From assembly GCA_946481225.1 (NCBI GenBank), contig CAMLNJ010000061.1:1-10203 (forward strand): 10,203 nucleotides of DNA, in the 5' to 3' direction. The notes below the pieces were generated by a model that was not told where the DNA came from, searched no databases, and saw nothing but the letters and a program-made list of their open reading frames with translations. The translations under genes were made by a program, and so were the position numbers. Of this stretch, positions 1 to 6,290 are shown piece by piece (the first letter of the stretch is position 1; each line of letters begins with the position of its first letter). The DNA is from an uncultured Verrucomicrobiota bacterium. GTDB lineage: Bacteria; Verrucomicrobiota; Verrucomicrobiae; Opitutales; Opitutaceae.

Positions 1-2130
1 GAAGCAGGCGACCCAGGCGGTGCCGGTCATGTAGGCGAGTTGGAAGAGCGCCCACTTCCAGCCGCCGGTCTCGCGCTTCACCACGGCGATCGTGCTGATG
101 CATTGCATGGCGAAGACATAGAAGATCATCAGATTCAGGCAGACGAGCGGCGTAAACAGCTTCGAGCCGTCGCGGCGCTCGGCGGCGCTGATGGCGGCGC
201 GCAGGCGTTCGCGGCTGGCGACTTCGTCGTCGTCCTCCTCGACGGCGAAGATCACGCTCATCGAGCTGTTGAACACCTCGCGGGCGGCGAAGGACTGGAT
301 CAGGCCGATGCCGATGCACCAGTCGAAGCCGAGCGGCGCGATGAGCGGTTCGATCACGTGGCCCGCGCGGCCGGCGTAGCTGTAGGCGAGCGGATCCTCG
401 GCATAGACGACGTCGGTTCCCGAGCCGGGGCCGGAGACGGGGCGCTTCTCGGGCGGCTTCGGGTAGTTGGCGAGGAACCAGAGCACGATCGAGAGCGCGA
501 GGATGACGGTGCCGGCGCGCTTGATGAAAACGAAGCCGCGTTCCCACATCTGGATGAGCACGTCGCGGAAGCGCGGCAGGCGGTAGGGCGGCAGCTCCAT
601 GATCATGAGCGGAGGCGCGCCGCGCAGGAGCGTTTTCTTGAAAAACCAGGCGAAGGCGAAGGCTCCGATCGTGCCGAGCGAATACATGAGCAACATCAGG
701 CCGACTTGCGTGAGGACGGGCACCTCGGTGGTGCCGGCGATGGCGGCGATGAGCAGCAGGTAGACCGGCAGGCGCGCCGAGCAGCTCATGAAGGGCGCGA
801 CGAGGATGGTGACGAGGCGGTCCTTCGGTTGCTCGATGGTGCGCGCGGCCATGACGCCGGGAATGGCGCAGGCGTAGGAGCTGAGGAGCGGGATGAAGGA
901 TTTTCCGTTGAGGCCGACCTTGCTCATCACGCGGTCCATGATGAAGGCGGCGCGCGCCATGTAGCCGGTGCTTTCGAGGAAGCCGATGAAGAGAAACAGA
1001 ATCAGAATCTGCGGCAGAAAGATGATCACTCCTTCGACGCCGGCGATGGCGCCGTCGAGCACGAGGTCGTGCAGCGTGCCCTCGGGGATCAGTGCGGACA
1101 CATGGTCGGAGACCCATGCGACGAATGTCTCGATCCACCCCATCGGAATACCGGCGAGGGTGAAGATGGCGAAGAACATCGCCGCCATGATCGCGGCGAA
1201 GATGACCCAACCCCAAAGCGGGTGTGTGGCGACGGCGTCGATCTTGTCGCTCAGCGCGAGGGAGGATTGCGTGGCGTGGGTCTGGTCGGTGCCGGTGGGC
1301 GGGATGACGACGTGTTGGACGAGTTTGCCGATGGCGTCGTAGCGCGCGGAGACGAGCGCGCCGCTCCAATCGGTTTTATCGACGGTCCAGCGGGTCTTCC
1401 ATGTGTCGAGGATCTTGGCGGTCGGGTCCGAAAGCGGCATGGAGCCGGCTACGCGCAGCGGATCGGGGTCGGTGAGAAGGAGCAGGGCTTCCGCGCGGGC
1501 GATGAGCGGGGCCTTGGCGTCGTTGGCGATGAGCGAGGACTGCAGCTCGGCGACGGCGGACGCGAGGGCGGCCGGGATGTCCCACGCGTGGCGCGGGAGC
1601 GGGAGATCGTGGCGCGAGAGGGCGAGCTTCAGCTCGAGCAGGCCTTTGCCGTGGGCGGCCTCGCAGGGGATGACCGGGATGCCGAGCTCGTGTTCGAGGC
1701 GGGCGATGCGGATGTCGAGACCGGCCTGCGCGGCGAGGTCCATCATGTTGAGCACGAGGACGACGGGGCGGCCGAGATCGAGGATCTGGTGGACGAGGTA
1801 GAGGTTGCGCTCGAGGTTGGTGGCGTCGGCGATGCAGACGATGCGGTCGGGCATCGGCGTGTCGGCGCGGCGGCCCAGGAGCACGTCGCGCGTGACAGCT
1901 TCGTCGGGCGAGCGAGCGGCGAGCGAATAAGCGCCGGGCAAATCGATGAGCGTGAGCGGCTGGCCGTGCTGGGTGTAGGCGGTGCCGACCTTGCGCTCGA
2001 CCGTGACGCCGGGGTAGTTGCCGACCTTTTGTTTGAGACCGGTCAGGGCGTTGAAAAGAGTGGATTTGCCGCAGTTGGGATTGCCGACGAGGGCGTAAAC
2101 GGGGGCGCGATGGGAGGAGGCGGTGCTCAT
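1..2130 (-). CDS. feoB: FeoB, GTP-dependent ferrous iron permease (C-terminus cut by window edge)
   Basis: This is the Fe(II) uptake permease: a cytosolic G domain fused to an inner-membrane channel. Reading from the ATG at 2130, the G domain is complete: G1 GNPNCGKS (residues 16-23), G2 Thr43 in GVTVERK, G3 DLPG (63-66), G4 NMMD (128-131) and a G5-like CEAAHGKG (156-163). The membrane part has both conserved gate motifs, SYACAIPG (418-425) and SCSARLPVY (449-457). The frame runs open for 710 codons to base 1, ending at LAYMTGTAWVACF; FeoB proteins usually end soon after such a segment, so probably only a few tens of residues are missing. The start is supported by GGAG 8 nt upstream and by the ATGA overlap with the feoA stop, which suggests translational coupling. 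It is probably iron-regulated together with the upstream feoA genes. Identity is certain; only the missing end is unknown. Confidence 0.97.
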   Translation of the reverse strand, partial: MSTASSHRAPVYALVGNPNCGKSTLFNALTGLKQKVGNYPGVTVERKVGTAYTQHGQPLTLIDLPGAYSLAARSPDEAVTRDVLLGRRADTPMPDRIVCIADATNLERNLYLVHQILDLGRPVVLVLNMMDLAAQAGLDIRIARLEHELGIPVIPCEAAHGKGLLELKLALSRHDLPLPRHAWDIPAALASAVAELQSSLIANDAKAPLIARAEALLLLTDPDPLRVAGSMPLSDPTAKILDTWKTRWTVDKTDWSGALVSARYDAIGKLVQHVVIPPTGTDQTHATQSSLALSDKIDAVATHPLWGWVIFAAIMAAMFFAIFTLAGIPMGWIETFVAWVSDHVSALIPEGTLHDLVLDGAIAGVEGVIIFLPQILILFLFIGFLESTGYMARAAFIMDRVMSKVGLNGKSFIPLLSSYACAIPGVMAARTIEQPKDRLVTILVAPFMSCSARLPVYLLLIAAIAGTTEVPVLTQVGLMLLMYSLGTIGAFAFAWFFKKTLLRGAPPLMIMELPPYRLPRFRDVLIQMWERGFVFIKRAGTVILALSIVLWFLANYPKPPEKRPVSGPGSGTDVVYAEDPLAYSYAGRAGHVIEPLIAPLGFDWCIGIGLIQSFAAREVFNSSMSVIFAVEEDDDEVASRERLRAAISAAERRDGSKLFTPLVCLNLMIFYVFAMQCISTIAVVKRETGGWKWALFQLAYMTGTAWVACF

Positions 2131-2348
2131 TCGGCGATCTCCACGAGGGCGGCTTCGGACTTGCGGAGGGAGAGACGGTAGCCGCGGACCTGGATTTCGA
2201 TCGGGTCGCCGAGCGGGGCGGTGCGCACGAGCGTGACGCGCGTGCCGGGCAGCATGCCCATCTCACGGAGGCGAGTGAAGGCGGGGCCGGTTTGCGGATA
2301 GGCGCTGATCGTGGCGGAGGCGCCGACGGCGAGTTGGGCGAGCGTCAT
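2127..2348 (-). CDS. feoA: FeoA family ferrous iron transport protein (copy next to feoB)
   Basis: This is a 73-residue SH3-like FeoA protein, the usual size. FeoA is a small cytosolic partner of FeoB, thought to modulate its assembly or GTPase cycle. Family hallmarks are visible: the AxLRLREMGMLPGTxV-type core (FTRLREMGMLPGTRVTLVRTAPLGDPIEIQV) and the closing RGYRLSLRKSEAALVEI. It contains no cysteine. The stop overlaps the feoB ATG by 4 nt (ATGA), so the two are cotranscribed and probably coupled. The ATG at 2348 has no Shine-Dalgarno sequence; a pyrimidine-rich stretch (CTCCTCGCTTT) abuts it. A second, diverged FeoA lies 120 bp upstream on the same strand, separated by a REP pair. Confidence 0.95.
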   Translation of the reverse strand: MTLAQLAVGASATISAYPQTGPAFTRLREMGMLPGTRVTLVRTAPLGDPIEIQVRGYRLSLRKSEAALVEIAE

Positions 2349-2350
2349 AA

Positions 2351-2381
2351 AGCGAGGAGCAGGGAGCGTGGAGCGAGGAGC
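2351..2381. repeat. Short direct repeat in the feoA leader
   Basis: The 10-mer agcgaggagc occurs at 2351-2360 and again at 2372-2381, exactly 21 bp apart (about two helical turns), within an otherwise purine-rich (plus-strand) tract immediately upstream of the feoA ATG. The spacing could suit a protein bound to one face of the helix, but low-complexity drift explains it equally well. No function is assigned. Confidence 0.5.
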
Positions 2382-2412
2382 CGGAAGAAAGAGGGAGGGG
2401 CGTGGCGGCGAT

Positions 2413-2460
2413 GTCGGCCAGACCTGGTGGTCTGGCCGCCCGACCAGCGGTCGGGCCTAC
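2413..2460. repeat. REP pair (REPIN-like), copy A, between the two feoA genes
   Basis: Two adjacent perfect hairpins. The first has GGCCAGACC (2416-2424), loop TGGT, then GGTCTGGCC (2429-2437). The second has GCCCGACC (2438-2445), loop AGC, then GGTCGGGC (2449-2456), followed by CTAC (2457-2460). On the minus strand the second unit reads GTAG followed by the hairpin, the arrangement typical of REP elements mobilised by RAYT transposases. The first unit is in opposite orientation and preceded by GTCG (2413-2416), one base from GTAG, so the whole is an inverted REP pair. It lies inside the feo operon and would fold in the transcript between feoA2 and feoA1, where it could affect mRNA stability or relative expression (inference). 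Related copies are at 6984-7006 and 8468-8523. Confidence 0.85.
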
Positions 2461-2468
2461 ATGGGGCG

Positions 2469-2735
2469 TCAGGCTCGCAGCCCCGAGGGCTCCACTAAGA
2501 TGGCTGCGGCGGCATCGTGGCTGAGGGCGAGGCGGCAACCGTTTACCACGCAGATAAAGGGGCCGCGACCGCCGACTTTGGTCACGAAAGCGCGTTCGCC
2601 AAATCCCATCTCCCGAACACGTTGGCAAAAGGCCGCTTCCCCTGTGAGGGTGCACACGCGGCCCGAGCTGCCCGCAGGAAGCTGGCAGAGCGGCAAAGGC
2701 TCGGGACGAAGGCGATCGAGGGCGGCGGAATGCAC
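2469..2735 (-). CDS. feoA: Second FeoA-like protein, cysteine-rich
   Basis: The frame ending at 2469 encodes a second FeoA domain: LPAGSSGRVCTL, the REMGFGERAFVTKVGGRGPFI core, then NGCRLALSHDAAAAILVEP, aligning end to end with the neighbouring feoA product. It is likely a cytosolic partner of FeoB. Unlike its neighbour it has five cysteines (residues 17, 28, 37, 62 and 67 from the start used here). The start is uncertain because no ATG lies near the domain. I use GTG at 2735 (88 residues); TTG at 2696 (75 residues, the usual FeoA size) or TTG at 2750 are possible, and none has a Shine-Dalgarno sequence. The frame stays open far upstream only because it runs antisense to the MFS gene. A Fur-like palindrome at 2752-2766 sits just before it, so it probably leads the feo operon. 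The FeoA fold call is firm; the cysteine role is unknown. Confidence 0.8.
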   Translation of the reverse strand: MHSAALDRLRPEPLPLCQLPAGSSGRVCTLTGEAAFCQRVREMGFGERAFVTKVGGRGPFICVVNGCRLALSHDAAAAILVEPSGLRA

Positions 2736-2744
2736 GGGATCGCG

Positions 2745-2773
2745 AGCCAAATAAGACTGAGTCTCACTGTCAA
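2745..2773 (-). promoter_or_regulatory. Candidate feo operon promoter with Fur-like operator
   Basis: On the minus strand TTGACA (2773-2768) is a perfect -35 hexamer. The -10 is poor: TTGGCT (2750-2745) at 17-nt spacing. Directly between them lies TGAGACTCAGTCTTA (2766-2752), a 7-1-7 palindrome with one mismatch, the same architecture as the Fur core TGAnAATnATTnTCA, matching 9 of its 12 fixed positions. A repressor bound here would cover the promoter. The position ahead of feoA2-feoA1-feoB is what iron regulation would predict. The palindrome is seen directly; regulator identity is inferred. The same 144-bp gap may also hold the MFS promoter on the other strand, which I could not locate. Confidence 0.5.
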
Positions 2774-2879
2774 CTGTCGGGCTATGCGGGTCCTGCGCAG
2801 AAGGAATCTGGCGGCGGCGGACTGCGTGAAGGGCTGGCGCCGGAGCCGAGGCTGGGCTTGGGTTCGCGCCTTTTTCCGC

Positions 2880-4082
2880 ATGGCGATCTCCGGTCGAGAG
2901 GCATTTCCGAAAGCGCGACGGCTCACGTGGCTTTGCTATGGGGCGATGATGTGCCTGGCGATCGGGCTCAATCTGCTGCCGGTGTTTCTGACGACGCTGA
3001 GCGAGCTCCACGGCGGGGCGGGCGGCTTGAGCGGCGAGCAGCTCGGGCGTTTGGGCGCGGCGACCTTCGCGGGCTTGGTGGTGGGCATTTTGGCGACGGG
3101 GCCGCTGGCCGACCGCTGGGGCGCGAAGCCTTTTGCGCAATTGGGCAACGCGCTGATCGCGGCGGCGCTGGCCGCGGCGGGCTTGGCGCCGAGCTACGGC
3201 GTGCTGGGCGTCGCGCTTTTCGTGCTCGGGCTGGGCGCGGGAATACTCGACATGGTGTTGAGCCCGGTGGTGGCGGCGCTGAATCCGGCGCGGCGGGCGG
3301 CGGCGATGAACTGGCTGCACTCGTTCTATGCGGTTGGCGCGGTGGTGACGATCCTCGCGGGCACGCTGGTGTTGCGGGCGGGTTTCGGTTGGCGGGCGGC
3401 GTGTCTCGTGCTGGCGCCGCTGCCGCTCGCGTTGATGGCGGCGTTCGGGCCGCTGCGGTTTCCGGCGATGAGCGCGGAGGGCGGGGTGCGGACCCGGTTG
3501 CGGGATCTGTTGCGCGACCGGTGGTTCTGGGGAGCGCTCGCGGCGATCTTTCTCGGCGGGGCGACGGAGCTGGGCATGGCGCAGTGGTTGCCGGCCTACG
3601 CGGAGACGACGCTGGGTTATCCGGCCTGGGCGGGCGGGGCGGCGCTGCTGGCTTTTTCCGTGGCGATGGCGCTCGGGCGCATGGTCGTGGGCGCGACGGA
3701 AGGCCGGATGGATCCGCACCGCGTGATGGCGTGGGGCTGCGGGCTGTCGGTGCTGCTTTTCCTCGTCGGTTCTTTCGCGCCGTGGGCGGGCGTGGCGCTG
3801 GCGGGCTGCGTGGCGGCGGGTTTCACGGGGAGCTGCCTGTGGCCGACGATGCTCGCGGTGGCGGCGGATCGGCATCCGGAGGGCGGGGCGACGATGTTCG
3901 GCGCGCTCGCGGCGCTGGGCAACGCGGGCGGAATCGTGATGCCGTGGGTGGTCGGCGCGGTGGCGGATGTGAGCGACCTGCGCTGGGGCCTCGCGGTGTC
4001 GGCGATCGCGCCGGCGTTGATGCTGCCGCTGGTGCTCGGGTTGCGACGACGCCGAGGGCCGCGATCCAGCTGTAGTGGATAA
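2880..4082 (+). CDS. MFS transporter, 12 transmembrane helices
   Basis: A 400-residue major facilitator superfamily permease of standard length. After a short cytosolic N-terminus (MAISGREAFPKARRL) come about 12 hydrophobic segments, with the MFS motif A between helices 2 and 3 (GPLADRWGAKP, residues 74-84) and a charged central loop after helix 6 (RTRLRDLLRDRWF). The C-terminal half has the FGALAALGNAGGIVMPWVVG helix, which recalls sugar/FucP-like MFS members, but the substrate cannot be read from the sequence. The upstream in-frame extension to 2517 is antisense to feoA2 and not transporter-like, so ATG 2880 is preferred. No Shine-Dalgarno sequence is seen; a pyrimidine-rich run (gcctttttccgc) precedes the ATG. 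It is divergent from feoA2, and nothing links it to iron other than position. Confidence 0.9.
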   Translation: MAISGREAFPKARRLTWLCYGAMMCLAIGLNLLPVFLTTLSELHGGAGGLSGEQLGRLGAATFAGLVVGILATGPLADRWGAKPFAQLGNALIAAALAAAGLAPSYGVLGVALFVLGLGAGILDMVLSPVVAALNPARRAAAMNWLHSFYAVGAVVTILAGTLVLRAGFGWRAACLVLAPLPLALMAAFGPLRFPAMSAEGGVRTRLRDLLRDRWFWGALAAIFLGGATELGMAQWLPAYAETTLGYPAWAGGAALLAFSVAMALGRMVVGATEGRMDPHRVMAWGCGLSVLLFLVGSFAPWAGVALAGCVAAGFTGSCLWPTMLAVAADRHPEGGATMFGALAALGNAGGIVMPWVVGAVADVSDLRWGLAVSAIAPALMLPLVLGLRRRRGPRSSCSG

Positions 4083-4093
4083 GGAAATACGAG

Positions 4094-4123
4094 TTGCGCC
4101 GACCGGACCAATGTTCGTATTAC
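4094..4123 (+). promoter_or_regulatory. Weak candidate promoter overlapping the 37-bp palindrome
   Basis: TTGCGC (4094-4099), 18-nt spacer, TATTAC (4118-4123): each hexamer matches the sigma70 consensus at 4 of 6 positions. The -10 coincides with the centre of the large palindrome at 4102-4138, so a protein bound there would block it. It would drive the DUF4139-family gene starting at 4218. Low certainty. Confidence 0.3.
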
Positions 4124-4138
4124 GAACATTGGCCCGGT
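4102..4138. repeat. 37-bp near-perfect palindrome (operator or terminator stem)
   Basis: The inner part is a perfect 12-1-12 palindrome, CCAATGTTCGTA (4108-4119), centre T4120, TACGAACATTGG (4121-4132). Outward of a single A4107/C4133 mismatch, five more pairs (ACCGG with CCGGT) extend each arm to 18. It lies 19 nt after the MFS stop and 79 nt before the next ATG. The core is much more AT-rich than its surroundings, which favours a protein-binding site; as RNA it would also be a strong stem, but no T-run follows directly, so it is not a textbook intrinsic terminator. It does not resemble the REP hairpins elsewhere in the window. Confidence 0.7.
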
Positions 4139-4195
4139 GGCCGGTTGTCAGGGTTTTGTCAGGCTATCGAATCGACGGAGGGCGGGGCGCATAAG

Positions 4196-4211
4196 CGGGT
4201 GGATTCACCCG
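4196..4211 (+). promoter_or_regulatory. Leader hairpin just upstream of the DUF4139 gene start
   Basis: CGGGTG (4196-4201), loop GATT, CACCCG (4206-4211): a perfect 6-bp stem ending 6 nt before the ATG at 4218. It occupies the place where a ribosome-binding site would be, and no Shine-Dalgarno sequence is visible. It could tune initiation. The structure is seen; the role is inferred. Confidence 0.4.
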
Positions 4212-4217
4212 ACTTTC

Positions 4218-6092
4218 ATGCACTCCTTATTTGTTCGTTCGTCTTTTTCCGCCGCGGCATTCGCCGCGTTTTTCGCGGCGCTGCCGCCCGTTCTCGCCGC
4301 TCCCGCACTTGCCGCCACGCCGGTTTCCGCGTCCGCGGAAGAGGCTAAATCGATCGCGGTGGAATCGCGGATCAAGGCGGCGACGGTGTATCCGGATCGC
4401 GCGGTGGTGGGCCGGGCGGGGAAAGTTCGCGTGAACGCCGGCGTGAGCGAGCTGGTGTTCGCGGATCTGCCGCAGGGGATGGCGGACGAGTCAGTGCAGG
4501 TGTCGGCGCGCGGTGCGGTGGCGGCCAGCTTGCTCGATGTCGCGGTGCGCACGCGTTTCGAGAGGGTCGAGCCCGACGCGCGGCTGCGGGCGGCGGCGGA
4601 AAAAATCGTCGAGCTTCGTCGCAGGGAGCGCGCGTTGAACGACCAGGGCGGGGTCGTCGCTTCCCAACGCGTATTGTTGGGAAATATCGAGCAGGCCTAC
4701 CTCGCGCCCGTGGCCGCGTCGTCGGAGGCGAATATGCCCGGACGGCTTTCGCTGGAGGACTACGCGAAGTTTCTCGGCTTCTCGGCTGAGCAGCGCGAAC
4801 GGATCGAGAAGGAGGCGCGAAAACTCGACGATGCACGCGTGGCGCTGGCGGATGAAATCACGGCGGCGGAGAAGCAGTTTGCCGAACTGCGCGGCGCGCA
4901 GCCGGGCGCCAAAGCGACGAAAAAAGTAACGGTGCGCCTTGCGACGCCGGCGGCGGGCGAGTTGGAAGTCATGCTCGGCTACGCGTTGTCCGGCGCGAGC
5001 TGGACCCCGGCCTATGATGCGCGGCTGCGCAGCGGGGATCGGCAGGTGCAGCTCGATGCCTTCGGCCTCGTGCGTAACCGCACCGGCGAGGACTGGCGCG
5101 ACGTGGAGCTCACGCTGTCGACCGCGCGTCCGGGGCTCGGTGGCGCGGCGCCGGAGATCGCGCCTTGGCTGGTGGATGTGCCGGAGTGGGCGAAGGGCTC
5201 GTCGTCGGGGTCGTCGTTGTTCGGCTTCTCCAAGAAGCCCAAGCGGCCGGATCCCAGCGCGACGGTGATCGGGCAGGAGGGGACGCTGAGTCCAGGTGCC
5301 GTGGATGGCTTTGGCGTGGCGGCGTCGGGCATGGCGTTGTCGGCATCCGGTCTGCTCGCGAGGAGCGTGCCCGAGGAGCCGCAGCCGACGGTGGATGCGA
5401 ACTTTGCGCTGGCCGCGCCCGAAAGCGCGGCGACGAGCGCGAGTTTCCGAATCGCGACGCCGGTGACGCTGGCGAGCGACAACACCCCGCAGCGCGTTCC
5501 GCTGGGCGCGACGAGCTTCGCGGCGGAGCTGAGCTACGAGGCGGCGCCGAAACGGCAGGAGGCCGCCTACCTCGCGGCAAAGGTGAAAAACAGCGGCGAA
5601 TCGCCCTTTCTCGGAGGGAGTCTGAACGCGTTTCTCGACGAAACCTTCGTGGCGGTCTCGCGGCTGGATACGACGATGCCGGGCGAGGCCTTCACGCTGC
5701 ACCTCGGCGCGGACGAGGGCATCTCGGTGCGGCGCAAGGTCGTGTCCCGCTTCACGGAGGACACGGGAATCGCGAGCCGGGGCCGGCGGACGAGCTACGA
5801 CATCGTGATCACTGCGGTGAACCACAAGCGCACGTCGGAGCGGCTGACGGTGCGCGACGTCGTGCCGGTGGCCCGGGACGAGAAGATCGTGGTGAAGCTG
5901 CTCGCGCCGGCGGAGCGCGAATTGCTCAAGGCGGAGGACGCGTCCGCGCAGCCGCCGAAAGCCGGCATCGCGCGCGACGCCGAGGGACGGCTCGAGTGGC
6001 GGCTCGACTTGAGGCCCGGCGAAAAGCGCGAGCTGCCGCTGAAATTCAGCATCGAGCATCCGGCGGATTTGCCGGTGACCGGGGTGGATTGA
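4218..6092 (+). CDS. Secreted DUF4140/DUF4139 protein (MuiA family)
   Basis: A 624-residue exported protein of the 'mucoidy inhibitor MuiA' type, function unknown. The ATG at 4218 opens a clear signal peptide (MHSLFVRSSF, then an Ala/Phe-rich core to about residue 33, with Ala-X-Ala cleavage options), so it is chosen over an upstream GTG in frame at 4137. Next comes a DUF4140 domain (about 52-150, starting AATVYPDRAVVGRAG), a charged, probably coiled-coil stretch (about 195-235, rich in E, K, R and A), then DUF4139 from about 250 to the end, with the family's YALSGASWTPAYDAR strand and a conserved C-terminal beta region (SYDIVITAVNHKRTSERLTVRDVVP). DUF4139 is interrupted at about residues 325-385 by a Ser/Gly-rich linker. 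No C-terminal membrane anchor is seen, so it is probably periplasmic or surface-associated. It appears to be monocistronic behind the palindrome at 4102-4138. Confidence 0.88.
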   Translation: MHSLFVRSSFSAAAFAAFFAALPPVLAAPALAATPVSASAEEAKSIAVESRIKAATVYPDRAVVGRAGKVRVNAGVSELVFADLPQGMADESVQVSARGAVAASLLDVAVRTRFERVEPDARLRAAAEKIVELRRRERALNDQGGVVASQRVLLGNIEQAYLAPVAASSEANMPGRLSLEDYAKFLGFSAEQRERIEKEARKLDDARVALADEITAAEKQFAELRGAQPGAKATKKVTVRLATPAAGELEVMLGYALSGASWTPAYDARLRSGDRQVQLDAFGLVRNRTGEDWRDVELTLSTARPGLGGAAPEIAPWLVDVPEWAKGSSSGSSLFGFSKKPKRPDPSATVIGQEGTLSPGAVDGFGVAASGMALSASGLLARSVPEEPQPTVDANFALAAPESAATSASFRIATPVTLASDNTPQRVPLGATSFAAELSYEAAPKRQEAAYLAAKVKNSGESPFLGGSLNAFLDETFVAVSRLDTTMPGEAFTLHLGADEGISVRRKVVSRFTEDTGIASRGRRTSYDIVITAVNHKRTSERLTVRDVVPVARDEKIVVKLLAPAERELLKAEDASAQPPKAGIARDAEGRLEWRLDLRPGEKRELPLKFSIEHPADLPVTGVD

Positions 6093-6132
6093 TCGGGTTG
6101 GCCGCCCGAGGGCGGGGGAAGATGGAGTTTTT

Positions 6133-6206
6133 AACCACGGATGAACACGGACAAAGGCCGAACCATGGACTGATTTTGTCCGGGCAAAATCCGCGCGCTC
6201 CGTGGT
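6133..6206. repeat. Short dispersed-repeat-like element with inverted ends
   Basis: The spacer between the DUF4139 gene and queC holds ACCACGGA (6134-6141) and its exact reverse complement TCCGTGGT (6199-6206). Just inside the left end is a 10-bp imperfect tandem, CACGGATGAA then CACGGACAAA (6136-6155). Further in is a perfect hairpin, ATTTTG (6173-6178), loop TCCGGG, CAAAAT (6185-6190). The 'ccacggatgaacacgga' string is one I recall as recurring between genes in Verrucomicrobiota and related genomes; that is memory, not a search. I see no transposase. Apart from this the 198-bp gap shows no gene, and I found no preQ1-type riboswitch pattern before queC. Confidence 0.55.
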
Positions 6207-6290
6207 CGATGTCCGGGTCGTTTTAACGCGCTTTTTCGGCGGGGTTGCGTTGGCGCGGGCGTGGGTGCATGGGTGGCGGTCTTTCTTTTC

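Noticed and set aside
40..2181. Long plus-strand open frame (about 713 codons) opposite feoB
   Set aside because: Its translation is Asp/Glu/Arg/Gly-rich with no recognisable domain. It is the antisense of feoB, produced by strong GC codon bias; feoB on the other strand has all family motifs.
2413..2460. CRISPR or intrinsic terminator interpretation of the double hairpin
   Set aside because: No spacer-repeat periodicity and no T-run follows on either strand; the GTAG heads and related copies elsewhere fit REP elements better.
3108..3120. Further REP half (cgaccgctgg) inside the MFS gene
   Set aside because: No complementary arm follows, and the bases encode the conserved ADRWG of MFS motif A, so the match is coincidental.
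4112..4128. TGTTC...GAACA as a Verrucomicrobia-type LexA (SOS) box
   Set aside because: The motif I recall for that phylum is TGTTC-N4-GAACA. Here the half-sites are 7 nt apart and the palindrome continues well beyond them; the downstream gene is not an SOS gene.
6207..6290. preQ1 riboswitch before queC
   Set aside because: No A-rich tail paired with a C-rich hairpin loop is visible; the sequence is GC-rich with a pyrimidine run before the ATG.
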